A stretch of 64,000 bases of DNA, taken from assembly GCF_036850765.1 (NCBI RefSeq), contig NC_089493.1:264604534-264668533 (forward strand), in the 5' to 3' direction. A program made the position numbers and the translations under genes. Positions 1 to 15,771 of this stretch are shown here, piece by piece. Every line of letters begins with the position of its first letter. Position 1 is the stretch's first letter. The notes beneath the pieces were generated by a model, which worked only from the letters and a program-made list of their open reading frames with translations, was not told the DNA's origin and searched no databases. Origin of the DNA: Saccopteryx bilineata. Its lineage: Eukaryota; Chordata; Mammalia; Chiroptera; Emballonuridae.

Positions 1-1159
1 TTCTGTGACAGCATTTAGTTTGTTTTGCCTTTCTTTTTTCTGTTCTTTTAGCTTATTCTTTTATTTATCACATTTTGCCTACCCACCTGTGATGTGCTCC
101 AGCACCACACCGGGTGCTGAGAACCCTGTGGTGAGCAAAACCCAGGCCTTGCCAGAGCCCACAGCCACAGGGATCGGGTCGCTAACCATGTACATGTGCG
201 CATTGCTGAACTGCAAAGTAAGGTCCCGGTTGGAGGCACAGTTCAGGGCCGGGGGTGGGAGCACCCTAGTCTTGTGGGGGTAGAAGGGGATGAAGGGTAG
301 GAGAAGTGGTATTAGAATAGAGATCTGATGGCTTCATGGAAGAGAAAAAGGAAAGGTGTTCAAGCAGAGGAAAGAGCTGAGGGTCTGAGGGAAAGGAGCA
401 GACCCAGCCCTCTGAGGCGCTAGGGCAAGACCAGCGTGCCAGCATGGGAGCCTGCTAGGCCGTTGGTGGTCTCATCCCAAGCTCCCTGGGAAGCTAACGA
501 AGGCTTTTGAGTGAGAATGCCAAGCGCAGATTTGAGCTATAGCTTGACGTGTCACTTTTCTTGTATGGCGTGTATGTGTACCTGGGCACCTACACAGTTG
601 TATAGTAATTGATGCCCATGAGAGAATGAAGGACATCTTAATCTTGCATCAAACGGAACTCCTTGCAACTCCTTGTGCGTACTCCAGCACCTCCTACCTC
701 CCTGCCTTTAGCCAGTGCTGTTTCTCTCCATTCAGTTTCCTCTTCCCTCCTTGCCTTCTGTTGAGATTCTCCGGGGCTGCAGGCAGGGAGGTGGGAGCTC
801 ACAGTTCAGGGCGGGCTGGGCTGGGTCTCTCCCTCTGTTCCATCTGTTCCATCTTTGCCACTTGCCCACTGGGGTCCCTGTTGGAGATCTGACTAATTTT
901 GTGGAAACTGCAGCTTCCTTAGTGGAAATGCTCACTGCTGACCCATGTGACTGACATTACATGACAGAATACTGTAGCCATAATTCAGATTTTTGTATTA
1001 CCTGGTGATGAATCAGAGATTGTGAGTGGGAAAGTGGTGAAGAAGGTTTAAAGGTCTGAAAAAAAGCACTTGGGGAAATATGGGGTCAGACTTGGTTCTC
1101 TACTTAAACTTATAAAGTAAACGAAAACATTAACATTTACTTTGGGAATTCTGATTTTT

Positions 1160-1812
1160 TAAATGACTTTTTTATTATTGCCTAGACAGAGGGGGGGAGG
1201 GAGGGAGGGAAGGAGGGAGGAAGAGAGTGAGATCAATTCGTAGTTGCTTCACTTTAGTTGTTCATTGATTGCTTCCTGTATGTGCCAGGGGCTCAAGCCA
1301 AACCAATGACCCCTTGCTCAAGCCAGCAACCTTGGTATCATATTGATGGTCCTGTGCTCAAGCCTACAAACTCAAGCTGGCAACGTTAGGGGTTTCAAAC
1401 TGTAACCTGTATTCCAGGTTTATGCTCTATCCCAGTGGTTGTCAACCTGGTCCCTACCGCCCACTAGTGGACGTTCCAGCTTTCATGGTGGGCGGTAGCG
1501 GAACAACCAAAGTATAAATAAAAAGATAGATTTTTAACTATAGTAAGTTGTTTTATAAAGATTTATTCTGCCAAACTTAGCGAAAATCCGACATAAAGTA
1601 CGTGGTAAGTAATTATTATATGCTTTAACTTGCAGTAATTCTGCTTTATAAATTTTATAAAGTAAAGTTACTTCCCTACTTTATAAATCACCATTACTGT
1701 GGAACCAGTGGGCGGTTAGAAAATTTTACTACTAACAGAGATACAAAAGTGGGCGGTAGGTATAAAAAGGTTGACTACCCTGCTCTATCCATTGCACCAA
1801 CCACCAGTCAGG
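1160..1812 (-). mobile_element. VES-like tRNA-derived SINE, split by a hAT element
   Basis: Reverse-oriented bat SINE. A T-rich, GGGA-rich tail lies at 1160-1222, the body contains 'gttcattgattgcttcctgtatgtgcc' type sequence and repeated 'gctcaagccagcaacc' motifs, and the tRNA-like head ends near 1812 (ccaccagtcaggc). The copy is interrupted at 1433-1782 by a hAT MITE whose duplicated target lies in the SINE head. It is diverged, and no clear duplication of its own is visible. Confidence 0.8.
1433..1782. mobile_element. Nonautonomous hAT MITE with perfect 8-bp target duplication
   Basis: A 350-base element. Its ends are imperfect inverted repeats (CAGTGGTTGTCAACC at left; CAGGGTAGTCAACC when the right end is read in reverse). 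Subterminal 'accgccc'/'gggcggt' motifs are also inverted. It is flanked by an exact 8-bp direct repeat CTCTATCC at 1425-1432 and 1783-1790, the hAT hallmark. The AT-rich interior has no coding capacity. It sits inside a SINE and is therefore younger than it. Confidence 0.9.
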
Positions 1813-1885
1813 CGGTTCTCCTTTAAATAGAGATCACTGTCAGTCTATACACCCATGAACAGAACAAAATGCACTTCCTGTAGTA

Positions 1886-2205
1886 CATGGGTCGGGAACC
1901 TTTTTGGCTGAGAGAGCCATGAACACCACATATTTTAAAATGTAATTCCATGAGAGCCATACAACGTTTGGTTTACGTTAAGCATTATCCAATAAAAATT
2001 TGGTGTTGTCACGGAGACAGCTGTGATTGGCTCCAGCTACCCGCAACCATGAACATGAGCAGTAGGAAATGAATGGATTGTAATGTGTGAGTATGTTTTA
2101 TATTTTTAATGTTATTATTTTTTTAATTAAAGATTTGTCTGCAAGCCAGATGCAGCCATCAAAAGAGCCACATCTGGCTCACGAGCCATAGGTTCCTGAC
2201 CCCTG
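1886..2205. mobile_element. Nonautonomous hAT MITE
   Basis: A 320-base element with inverted ends CATGGGTCGGGAACC and CAGGGGTCAGGAACC (13 of 15 positions alike). Subterminal inverted blocks carry 'agagagccat' at left and 'gagccacatctggctc' at right. Flanks are CTGTAGTA (1878-1885) and CTATAGTA (2206-2213), a 7/8 target duplication. It is noncoding and of a different family from the element 100 bases upstream. Confidence 0.88.
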
Positions 2206-2334
2206 CTATAGTACCATGTAGGGTCCCTTTTTGGGGATGAGACATGAGTTCATAGATCCTTATTAGTCCTTCAAAGCCTACGTTGTCTCATTATAGGGAA
2301 ATAATGAGATTTTAAAATATAATGTTTTCTTTTT

Positions 2335-2640
2335 AGGAATAGTTATTACATTTACATGCTCAAAATTCAAAATGTACAAAAGGGAAGATGGTGAAAGGAC
2401 CTCTCTGCTCCGCCAGTGGTCCCGCCTGTTCGTTTCCCTCCCTAGGATATGGAATCGCAGCAGCATCTTCTACTGTGGAGCCTTCCAGAAAGCTCTTGTG
2501 TGTGAGCACGTTACACGTGCATGTAGATCTGTGTACTCACAGTGGATGTCCTGCTCACTGTTTGGGGACATGTCTGAGGAGTGGCTTTCGCCTTTCTAAT
2601 TGAGCAGTTGTTTTCACATTCGTACCATCCTGCCTCTAAG
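2335..2640 (-). mobile_element. Old LINE-1 3' fragment (probable)
   Basis: The order 'tcaaaatgtacaaaaggg', a CCTCTC-rich stretch, then 'ccttccagaaagctcttg' resembles the reverse strand of mammalian L1M 3' regions. It is highly diverged; edges are approximate. Confidence 0.4.
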
Positions 2641-4229
2641 CAGCCCATCACCAGTTCCGTGCCCAAGCCAGGCTGGCATCTGCTCACTGATGTCACATTC
2701 CTGTTACGTGCCGCCACCTCACCCCCACCCCATCCTGGGGGGACTTGACCAGGCTCCTGGTTCTTCTGAGCCCCCATTCTGACAGCACCTACCCCACAGG
2801 TACCCAGTGAGCCCAGATAAGGAAGAGGTGGAGGAAGGTGATGGTGACTGAGCCAATCCCACGCATAGGACCCAGCCTAGTTGGGGATCCTGGTGGTGGA
2901 ATGAACTGAGGCCTCAGGTCAAGTGCATCGGTCTGATAGTACAGAAAAATTTACCTTGATGGAGCACTTGACATGCATTATCTTAATTAAGATGATTCTG
3001 TTGCTGGATACAAAATAGAAAAGGTCTTGAGGACAACCTGGTACAGAAACTGTGGTTGGCCTTTCCCTTTTTGCACTAGTATTCTTCACTATAGCTAATA
3101 AAGTCATTTTAAATTCTTACATAGGATTTGCTGTTTGATTAGTTAACAGACCCCAAAGAAACACCAGATGAGTGAACCGGTTTCAAGTTAGCGACAATAA
3201 AAAGGCATACTTGCATTGTTGATGCAGTTGGCTGCTGATTTCTCTGTCAGCCGGGGGTGCTGGGGACAGGGCACCTCCTCCACAGGCCTGGCCTAGGGCC
3301 TAGGAAGAGAGAGTGTCACAGAAGTGGCGCTGCAGATACCCCTCAGTTTAAAACAAGCAACTGACATACACACTTTAAAGGCAAGAGATTCTAAACTGAT
3401 TACTGACATTATTAAAAGACTTGTTTTATTTGGAAAAGAGTTTTCCCACAGTTTCTTTTAAATACTGTTTAGTGGTGGTTGTTTATTTTTTTTGTGTTTA
3501 ATAAATCTTTAATACTTGGCTTAGAGGCTGAGGTTTAGGCAGAGAGAAACTTAAAATGTTAGGGGCTCTGTCCTTTTAGGTTGTTAGGAATGGAGAAAAA
3601 GCACGACAGAAGTTATAATCCATGAGGAAAACAGGGCTGTAGCTGTCCACGCATTTCCTAGCGTGAGGGGACCCTGGGTGCACTGAGCCCCCGTTCCATG
3701 GCCAGAGGTCTTTCCCTGGACCGTATCTCTTGCTGACATCAGTCATCCCTTGGTCACTTAGAAAGAAAACCTTCAGTTTCTCCAGGTGCCATCCTTGCAA
3801 GATGGTTTTCCAGTACTTTCTCCAACTCCTTTGGCCTAGTTGGAAGTGCCTCTGTGTTCAGAGCCCGCGAGTCTGCTGCCAACCCTGCCAGCTTCCCATC
3901 ACCTTAGATCTGGGGCCTTCGGGTGTTTCTGGCAGAAGCGTTCTAAATCTAAGGAGACACCCTTCTCTGTCCTTCCCCAGGAAAGCCTGGCACCTCCTCA
4001 GTCGTAAGCCCTGAGACTAGCCAGTGCGCAGTGCGTTGGGCAAGAAACAGCTGTTGTTTTGACAAAGGATGCGCTTGCCTCACTTTTTGCATCACTAGAG
4101 TGAGTCAGGAGGTCATCACCGACCCTGGGCAGGTGGGCACAGACAAGTAAACACTCATGTATGGGGTGCATTGTATAAAATATATTACTGTAATTTATGT
4201 GTGTATGTTTTTTCACATTAGCAGGATTT

Positions 4230-4640
4230 TAAAAATTAATATATATTGCAGTTTTTCCAGTTAGGTAATCTGTGCACATGGCAAAATAGCCAAAAGATAT
4301 ATACTGAAGAGCAAGTCCTCTCCTCCCTGTGCCTCCTCAGAGCCAAGGACAGTTGCAAATGTCTTTTGTAACTTTCTAGAGATAATTGAAGCTTATGCAA
4401 GCATATGTATAGAGACTATCTTAAACAATGTTAGCATTGTTTTGTACTTCACCTTTTTTTTTTTTTTTTTGCTTAAATATATCTTGAAGATCACTCTATC
4501 TCATACAGTGCATGTAGGACTGTATTTCTTTCTTTCTTTTTTTTTTTTAACCATTGCACAATAATCTTTGAGTAGATATGCCAGTATACTATTGCTGGAT
4601 ATTTAGGTTGGTTTCAGGGTTGTTGTTTTTTTAATGCCTT
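4230..4640 (-). mobile_element. Old LINE-1 3' fragment
   Basis: Recognisable by order: a long T run, 'cttgaagatcactctatctcatacagtgcatgtag', 'ccattgcacaataatctttgag', then 'gctggatatttaggttggtttcag'. This is the reverse strand of an L1M tail. No coding capacity remains. Confidence 0.55.
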
Positions 4641-7175
4641 TCAGATGTGGGGACTCTACACTCCTTTTCACATGTGACCAGTGACTCAGGGGCTGAGGGT
4701 TCTGTATTTTAGGCCCCCACTGTCACCTCCCCTAAACACATTAAATTCCCTTGTTAATGTGTCATTATATTTGACACTTTGAGTGTAGGCAGGCTGGGTA
4801 GATAATAAAACAGTATTTGGCTTATGTTTAATAGCAGTCTCCTCCCTTTGTCTTGTCCCCACAGCCTGAGAAAGCCTTGGTGTTCTTTAAAAGGATTCAG
4901 TGGTATTTTTTTCAAGGGACTTGGTCAAAGATTGTGAGGCATAAATCTGACCATCCAAATTTGGGGAGTTGACAGCTCCTCCACCCCAGATCTGTGGACG
5001 TTGGTCTCCTCCTCGCTGTGCCAATCTGTTTCCGTGGTGGCGGGTGGCAGCATGGTATTAAATCTGGAGACCCCGTTGGTTTCTCCTGTGGACCTGCAGA
5101 TGCCTGCCCTGGTGGGGAAGGAGTGTGGCGGGCCCCTAGAGTTTCCTGACTGCCAGCAGCAGGGCTCCTCAGGCTCGCTGGACTGCAGCCCTGTGATAAA
5201 GGTGGGTTTGCCTTCCTTCAAGCGACCTGCCCCAGGCTCAGCCCTGCTCGGCCAGGCTCTCCAGTGGGTCTGCCTGGGGGTCTCATTGGGAACATCAGGG
5301 ATCAGAGGGTCTCAGAGATTGTGTGCTCACAGACATCTTCCAAAGCAACCCCCCTACCCTACCGTCCCCAAACTCTTCTCTCTAGTGAGCCCTCAGCATC
5401 TACCACCTGGCCATAGAAGTCACCAAACATTTCTAATTTTGTGCCCCCTCCCCCTCCACCCCCCGCTCTGGGTGTAGGGTCCTCATGGAAAGCAGTCAGG
5501 GCTCTCTGTTTTTCTCTAAGTTTTCTGCATTCGTGTGTGATTGGAACAAAACATTAACTTTACTTTTTTTGTCATATTTCAGTATTGGCTTTTTTCCCCT
5601 CTTCTTGAAGTCTCCCTTTATAACTTCTGCTGCTGCTGCTTAAATATAGACGTCTAAGTCCTCCTCCTTACCAGATTGTTTATATTTTTGAAAGCCTTCT
5701 GCTTATCTGCGATTGCTCTCTCTTCTCTATCTCCATCCCCATGTTACCACATTGGTTTCGGTTGCTCTTTTTTTCTGACTTCACTTGACTGGGATGTGTT
5801 TCAAATGTGGTCTATCAAAATGTGCAGTGTTTCCCTCTTTTCTGCAGTAGCTTTGACATCTGTTCTTGAATTCTAGCCCACGTTATTCTTTTGGACTTGT
5901 TTGCCCAAGATTTGCTGTAATGCCAGAAACACTAAAGGGGAGAGTGTGGTGTGGTGTGTTATTCCCCCACTCCCTTGTTTTGCTCACCCCCCTTTGAAAA
6001 CTGTCTACAGTTTCCAAGTCGACAGCACACTGGATGTTTGTTCCAGCACTCTGTCATCTCGTCTGGCAGTGGCCCACCCCACAGTGGTGTGTGTGAAGTG
6101 TTCACCAGCAGGGCTTACAGACTTCTTCAGTATTTGCACTAGAAAGGAAAGCAGGTGGAACTTCATGAGGTGGGTGGAGGGTGGGTGGAGAAACTCTCAC
6201 CTGCTTCCTGGATTGCTCTGGGTGGATTTTCATTTTGATTTTCCTTGCTTTTCAGCCTTTGATGGGGTCCTTGCTCTGTTGTGCCTGCGCCTTGTGGGGG
6301 AGAGTAGTGCAGACCGTAAGAAGCCACTTGGGGCAGCCACTTAAATCCTTAGCAGAATGTGCTAGTATGTGTCTTTAAAATGGACCTCTCAGTGGCTATG
6401 GGAAAGTGTCCTTGAGCTCCTGCTGTCAGTCTGGAACACCATTCAGGGCCCATCTGCCGTAGGCTTGTTTGAAATGGATCCTTTTGGTGGCTGCTCACAG
6501 AATTTCTGAGGTCGGGGCGCAGGTTCTCTGATGCTTTGAGTGTCAGTTTGTTGTGTATAGCAGAGCCCCAAACCCTAAGCCCCTGACTGGTACTCTTACA
6601 GAGAACCCACTCCTGGTGCTTCTCAAAGTTCTAGGGCAAGTAAAATAGAGAATAACCACTATTTCCAGGTGCCTCATTTTGGAAAGTTTACAAGATATTG
6701 AAAATCATTTTATTCTTGGAATTTGCCTTATACAGGTTGCTCTTGAAAATAAATAACAGTTTAATTTTAATGGTCTTGGACATGATGTCTAGCCTTTAGT
6801 AAGATTCCAGGCTTACAAAAGATTCTGGGCTTGCACTGTTGAAGGACAGTTGAGCAGAATGCCCTGATGAGAAGCACAGAGTGAGTCCGAGGGGCAGAGC
6901 ACAGAAATGTGACAAGAGGAGACACTTGTTAAGAACAGAAGTGAGTGACTGCAATGAGGGATGGCATTTGGGCATTGGCCTGACTCTGGTATTAGCAAAG
7001 GAAAGTGTATTTGCATGTACTGGCATAGAAACAGTCATTTGTGAAGTGGCATCAACACACACATCCAAGCTGAGCGAGTTTGGTTTTCTCAAACCAGCGC
7101 GTGGGGCTTGGATGGGAACCGCGTGATTGTGTCCATTTCCCCGTCCTCAACCCTCAGTGTCTCCTCTGCCAATGA

Positions 7176-10850
<3,675 letters not shown>

Positions 10851-10852
10851 TT

Positions 10853-10995
10853 TGCAGGTGACTTGCTGTTGCTATTGGGCAAATTACTTAACCTCCCGAA
10901 GTCTGTTTCATCATCTATGAAAAGTGTAATGACAGGGCCCTGCTCACAGGATCGATAGATGTGTGTGTGGAGGGCTCCGCACAGCCTGGCGCCTG
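10853..10995 (+). mobile_element. MIR SINE relic
   Basis: Core 'gggcaaattacttaacctcc...tctgtttcatcatctatgaaaa' followed by 'gacagggccctgctcacaggat' is the MIR core and right arm. Confidence 0.75.
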
Positions 10996-13320
10996 GAGTC
11001 CAGTGTGTGTTGTTACCAGGATTCACTCAGAAGTAGAACGTGAACTATAGAATGTGTGAGATGCAGCTGATTTCTGTTCCTCAAAGCTAGTTTGGGGAAC
11101 TTTAAAAAAAGCAAAACAAATACAAGTAGTTTCAGCCCAAAGTGTTCCAAAAGTTGATTTGTAATAACAGTTTATCATTTTATAATACCTTTTGAACACC
11201 TTCCATGTGCCAGACATTTTGGCCCTGGGGGGTAAAATCCTGTCCCTGTACTTTAAAAAGTTTCTTGTCTTCCTGCCATGTAAGGAGACCATCCTGCCAT
11301 GGCGTGTTAAGCGTTAGGATGATATAACTGGAATCTTCTGAATGCATACTTTCTTCCAGAAACACCCTCATATCCATGGTGGTAAGCTTCCAAGCCACGT
11401 GTGCCTCAGTAACTGTTACTGTAGGTATACAGTGCTGCTTTTTAAGCCTTGGTTCTCAACCTTTGAAATATTGATGAATGTTAAGGACCTGCTCCTCTGA
11501 GAAATGCACGTATTTGCATACAGCTGCTCTTGGACTCTGAAACTCATCTGGACCCCTAGCTTCGAGCACAGCTCTTGGGCACACATGGGCAGTCTCAGCT
11601 TGCCACTCTGGGAGCAGCCTGTGTATCTCCTCTGCCCTCTCCTAGTTGTGGCCAGGGTAGGAAGGGTGAATGGAGCAGTAGGGGCACCGAGGCCCAGACC
11701 TCTGGAAAGAGGCCACTGTGTCCCAGCCTCCAGGCTGGGCATGGGGGTGAAGGAGCTGGACCACACCCAGTGTCATGAGAGTCCCACAGGCTGGCAGCAG
11801 GCACAGGCACCTCTACCTTAGATGACATTTTCCTTCTGCCTGAGGTGGGTGGAGGGCAAGGCCAGGAAGGTGGCAGTGTGTGCAGGGGAGGGGGAGGCAG
11901 CAGCTTTCTCGAGGCCTGGTAGTATTAGAACTGTGTGCAGTGTAGGCCAAAACCCTGGCCTTCTGCTCTGTTGTGGCTTTGATCAGAGGTCTGAAGCACA
12001 GGCAGGACAGGATTACCTTTGATGCCCCAGATGGCATCTGCATTGATAAAGCTAACTGAAGATTGGATCAATGGGAACATGGAAGAATGCAGGCGCCACC
12101 ACCCTCCCAGAAACCTCCAGGAACCCTCAGGTCACCGGGCCAACTGCATTCCTCAAAACTGAATTATTCCCATCAGGGACCACCAAAGGGACAGCACTTA
12201 GGGTCTCATGATCTTGCCTAAGAATTGCTTTTTTCTTGCTTTTCCATTTGGTTAAGTTTTATGTTTGCTTCTCAGACTCAAGTTTTACTTGAGTTTCTCA
12301 CAGCTACTTCCCAGCCACGCTGAGACATGAACCCAGGCAGCGTGGGCCCAGAGTTGATGCTCTTAACTGCCGGGTGTGCTGCCTCCCCGGTGGGCCCAGA
12401 AGCTGGAGCAAGCACAGATGCAGCTCAGTGCAGTGCAGGAGCGAAGGTGAGGTCTCAGGATGTTTGCAGGGGAACAGTTTCAGCTCACTGCTCTTTGAAT
12501 GAGATGCTCAACTCATTCAAAGTCTTCTCTCACAGAAGAAAAGTCTTCAGTGTTGGACTTGCTTCCTGAAAGAGCACAGGATCTAAAGCAAAACCACCCT
12601 GGGTGCACCTGATCTGATCAGAAAGAGCACAGGGGTGTTTTTTTCCGTTTTTTTTCAGTAAGCAGAACCATCCTTTATGGGCAGACAAGAGGAGGAGAAC
12701 CAGAGACCCAAGATGGAGTGATTTTTATCATAAAATGATCCTCAGTTCATTTTTATCCTGTTGCTGTGTCCAGCTCCTACCCTAGAATGTCTTAGGTATC
12801 TCTGACTTTGCAAGTTTTGTTTATGTTTCCTAGAGAAGCAGCCGCATCTAACTGAGCTGCAGTTCTGGAGCTCTCATTGGTCATTGGTTCCCCTGCTGTA
12901 TTTTTGCATAAGCATGTCTTGCTCTGGAGTGTTGATTTTCACGTTACCATTCCAGATCTGCGTTTTCTTCATCTGTCCTGCCCAAATGTATGTGGCATTT
13001 TTTTTGTGTCACCATCAGCCAAGCTTGGCCCCAGCCATGACTGTTTGGGGCATAGCTCCCTGGGGTCAGCATTGTGACTGACCACTTCTTCCTCACTCTC
13101 TGTCCCCACCAGGGCAGGTGGCCCTGGGCCTGGTGCCAGCCAAAGCCTCACAGCCCTGCCCCCTGGATCGGCATGCCTGACTCTGACAGGGAATGTTCTT
13201 TTTACTGCTGACATAACTGCCTGTTCACTGACAATCATTTCCTGAGTGCCAGAATCTTAATTTACCCTTTCTATCTCAGGCTGGAGTGTTTGAGTTATAT
13301 TCTTGGGAAACTTGTAAAAA
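10996..13320. other. Mostly unique intron
   Basis: Apart from a MIR fragment near 12290-12390 I recognise no repeat or gene here. Open frames on both strands at 11416-11828 lie in a GC-rich patch and look like chance frames. Confidence 0.55.
12290..12390 (-). mobile_element. MIR SINE relic (fragment)
   Basis: 'cccagccacgctgagacatgaacccaggcagcgtgggcccagagttgatgctcttaac' is the reverse strand of the MIR left part. Confidence 0.5.
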
Positions 13321-13336
13321 ATCAGGAGTTGCCTTG

Positions 13337-13538
13337 GCCTGACCTGTGGTGGCGCAGTGGGATAAAGCGTCGACCTGGAACACTGAGGTTGCCGGTTCGA
13401 AACCTTGGGCTTGCCTGGTCAAGGCACATATGGGAGTTGATGCTTCCTGCTCCTCCCCCTTCTCTCTCTCTCTGTCTCTCTCTCTCACTCCTCTCTCTCT
13501 AAAAAAAATCAATAAATAAAATATTTAAAAATATATAT
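13337..13538 (+). mobile_element. VES-like bat SINE with 16-bp target duplication
   Basis: Starts 'gcctgacctgtggtggcgcagtgg', carries a tRNA-type B box (GGTTCGAAACC), then 'gtcaaggcacatatgggagttgatgc', a (CT)n tract and an A-rich tail. The exact direct repeat ATCAGGAGTTGCCTTG flanks it at 13321-13336 and 13539-13554. It is full length and little diverged, hence a relatively recent insertion. Confidence 0.95.
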
Positions 13539-13554
13539 ATCAGGAGTTGCCTTG

Positions 13555-14265
13555 AGATACGACTTGGGAAAGAAATCTTGAGCCATCACTGAAATGAACT
13601 CAATGTGTGGGTTCCTTCTGGACTCTGGCAGGTTGGGGTACTGTGACTGTCTTCTTTAGGGAAGCCACAGTCATCTTTGTATTGATCAGAGTGGACTGTT
13701 TCCGAGTAAGATATGAAATCACGTGCCCCCACACTGTCTCCTTCCCACGTAAGTCATCTACTCCCCTCTTGCTGACGTGAGGACAAAAGGATGGGAAGAT
13801 GCTGCAAAGTTTAGGGTCCTTTTTCACTCCCTGTGAGAAAGGAGTCAGCAGGCTGGGGGAGGGAGGGGGGAATAATATATAGTTGTGGCCCAGGCCCAAA
13901 TGCATTCAGTCACTGCCTCTACAGCCTTTATATAGACACTGCAGGGAGTGATTCAGCCTGGAAAAAGAGAGTCACTTAAAAATAAAGTTGCGACTCAAAC
14001 GGACACGTCCCTCCCTCACAGGCTGCCCTGAGACAGTGTGGCTGGGGGGTTTAGAAGCTTGGGGGGCATAGTTACCTGCAGGACCCCACTTGGTTCCTGG
14101 AGAGTCAGGTGGCTAAAGTGAGGATGGTTATTCCAGCTGCATTATGGAACTGGAGTGAGGATTAAAGGAGATCACACATAGCTCCCTATGCTTTCTAAAC
14201 TCAAAAACAGTTTCAGACTGTTTTTGGACACATTTGTGTGTAGAGTGGTAACTGAACTCTCAATT
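13555..14265. other. Unique intron
   Basis: I recognise no repeat ends or coding sequence. A G-rich run (gggggagggaggggg) lies at about 13855-13870. Confidence 0.5.
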
Positions 14266-14278
14266 CTTACCTTGTTTT

Positions 14279-14651
14279 TTTTTGTTGTTGTTGTTTTGTT
14301 TTTTGTATTTTTTTCTGAAGTTGGAAACGGAGAGGCAGTCAGACCCAACCGGGATTCACCCGGCATGCCCACCAGGGGGCGATGCTCTGCCCATCTGGGG
14401 CGTTGCTCTGCTGCAACCAGAGCCATTCTAGCGCCTGAGGCAGAGGCCATGGAGCCATCCTCAGTGCCCGGGCAAACTTTGCTCTGGTGGAGCCTCGGCT
14501 GCGGGAGGGGAAGAGAGAGACAGAGAGGAAGGAGAAGGGGAGGGGTGGAAAAGCAGATGGGCGCTTCTCCTGTGTGCCCTGGCCGGGAATTGAACCCGGG
14601 ACTCCTGCACGCCAGGCCAACACTCTACCACTGAGCCAACCGGCCAGGGCC
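14279..14651 (-). mobile_element. Long tRNA-derived bat SINE, reverse orientation
   Basis: Reverse copy of the ~370-nt family. It has a T/GTT-rich tail at left, then 'gaggcagtcagaccc', 'ccaccagggggcgatgctctgcccatctgggg', a purine-rich middle, and a tRNA-like head ending 'gagccaaccggccagggc'. The 13-bp duplication CTTACCTTGTTTT lies at 14266-14278 and 14652-14664. The frames running through it are not genes. Confidence 0.95.
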
Positions 14652-15134
14652 CTTACCTTGTTTTAAACAAATTGACAGGCTCTCCAATTTACCACTCAGC
14701 TTTTGTTTTTGCTTCCATCCTCATAAGAATCTAAAATTAATCTACATGAAAGACTGAAAACACCAGCATAATGTTCCTTATATTTCATTGGACACTTAAA
14801 TGAGTTAATTAAAACCCACAGCACTGAAATGACAAATTGTGACTTTTCAAGAGGATAGCAGACAAGACATGCCCATAGGACATGGGCCCTTGAGGAAGTG
14901 CAGTGATGGGAGGGAGGCCTACAAGCTTAGAAGACCGGGGCTGCAGGCAACTATGCCCCCTAAGGGTGGACACCAGCTACGAATATGAACATCCCACTTC
15001 ATTCAACAAATTGCTCATGCTGCAGGGTCCAGGGATCTAGCCAGCACCTCAGCGGAATCTGCAGCGCTGGTACAATTACTTTTTCCTACTTGTGAAGGGT
15101 AAGGACCTGTGGGCAGGAGCTGTGCCTCCACTGT

Positions 15135-15651
15135 AGACTTTTGTTTTTGTTTTTTATTTATTGATTTTAAAGAGAAAAAGGGAGAGAGAGAGAGAGAAAA
15201 GAGAATATTGATTTGTTTTACTTATCTATGCATTCATTGGTTGATTTTTTTTTTTTTAACAGGGACTGAGAGAGAGGGATAGATAGGGACAGACAGACAG
15301 GAACGGAAAAGAGATGAGAAGCATCAATCATCAGTTTTTTGTTGTGACACCTTAGTTGTTCATTGATTGCTTTCTCGTATGTGCCTTGACTGCAGGCCTT
15401 CAGCAGACCGAGTAACTCCTTGCTCAAGCCAGCGACCTTTTTTTTGCTCAAGCCAGATGAGCCCGCGCTCAAGCTGGCGATCTCAGGGTCTCGAACCTGG
15501 GTCCTCCGCATCCCAGTCCAATGCTCCATCCACTGCACTACGGCCTGGTCAGGTTCATTGGTTGATTCTTGTATGTGCCCTGATCATGGATCAAATCTGC
15601 AACTTGGCATAGGGGGATGATGCTCCAACCAACTGAGCTACCTGACCAGGT
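15135..15651 (-). mobile_element. VES-type SINE interrupted by a second SINE
   Basis: Outer element: tail and GA-rich stretch at 15140-15232, head at 15568-15651 ('gagctacctgaccagg'). The flanking duplication CTCCACTGT at 15126-15134 and 15652-15660 is exact. Another SINE occupies 15247-15553. Removing the inner copy and one of its duplications leaves a continuous VES-like element. Confidence 0.9.
15247..15553 (-). mobile_element. VES-like SINE nested in another SINE
   Basis: A T run, 'gggactgagagagaggg', 'gttgttcattgattgctttc', repeated 'gctcaagccagcg', then a head ending 'actacggcctggtcagg'. The target repeat TTCATTGGTTGATT is at 15233-15246 and 15554-15567, an exact 14-mer lying within the outer SINE. 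Confidence 0.93.
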
Positions 15652-15771
15652 CTCCACTGTGTTTTTATTTAGCCTTATACCTTGAATACCATGGATACTT
15701 TATGATGACTGTAATATGAAAGGTCCTATCATATCTACTGCATGCACTTAGGAATCTTTTCATTACAAAAC

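Noticed and set aside
1190..1222. GGGA-rich run as an independent microsatellite
   Set aside because: It is the purine-rich tail region of the reverse SINE at 1160-1812.
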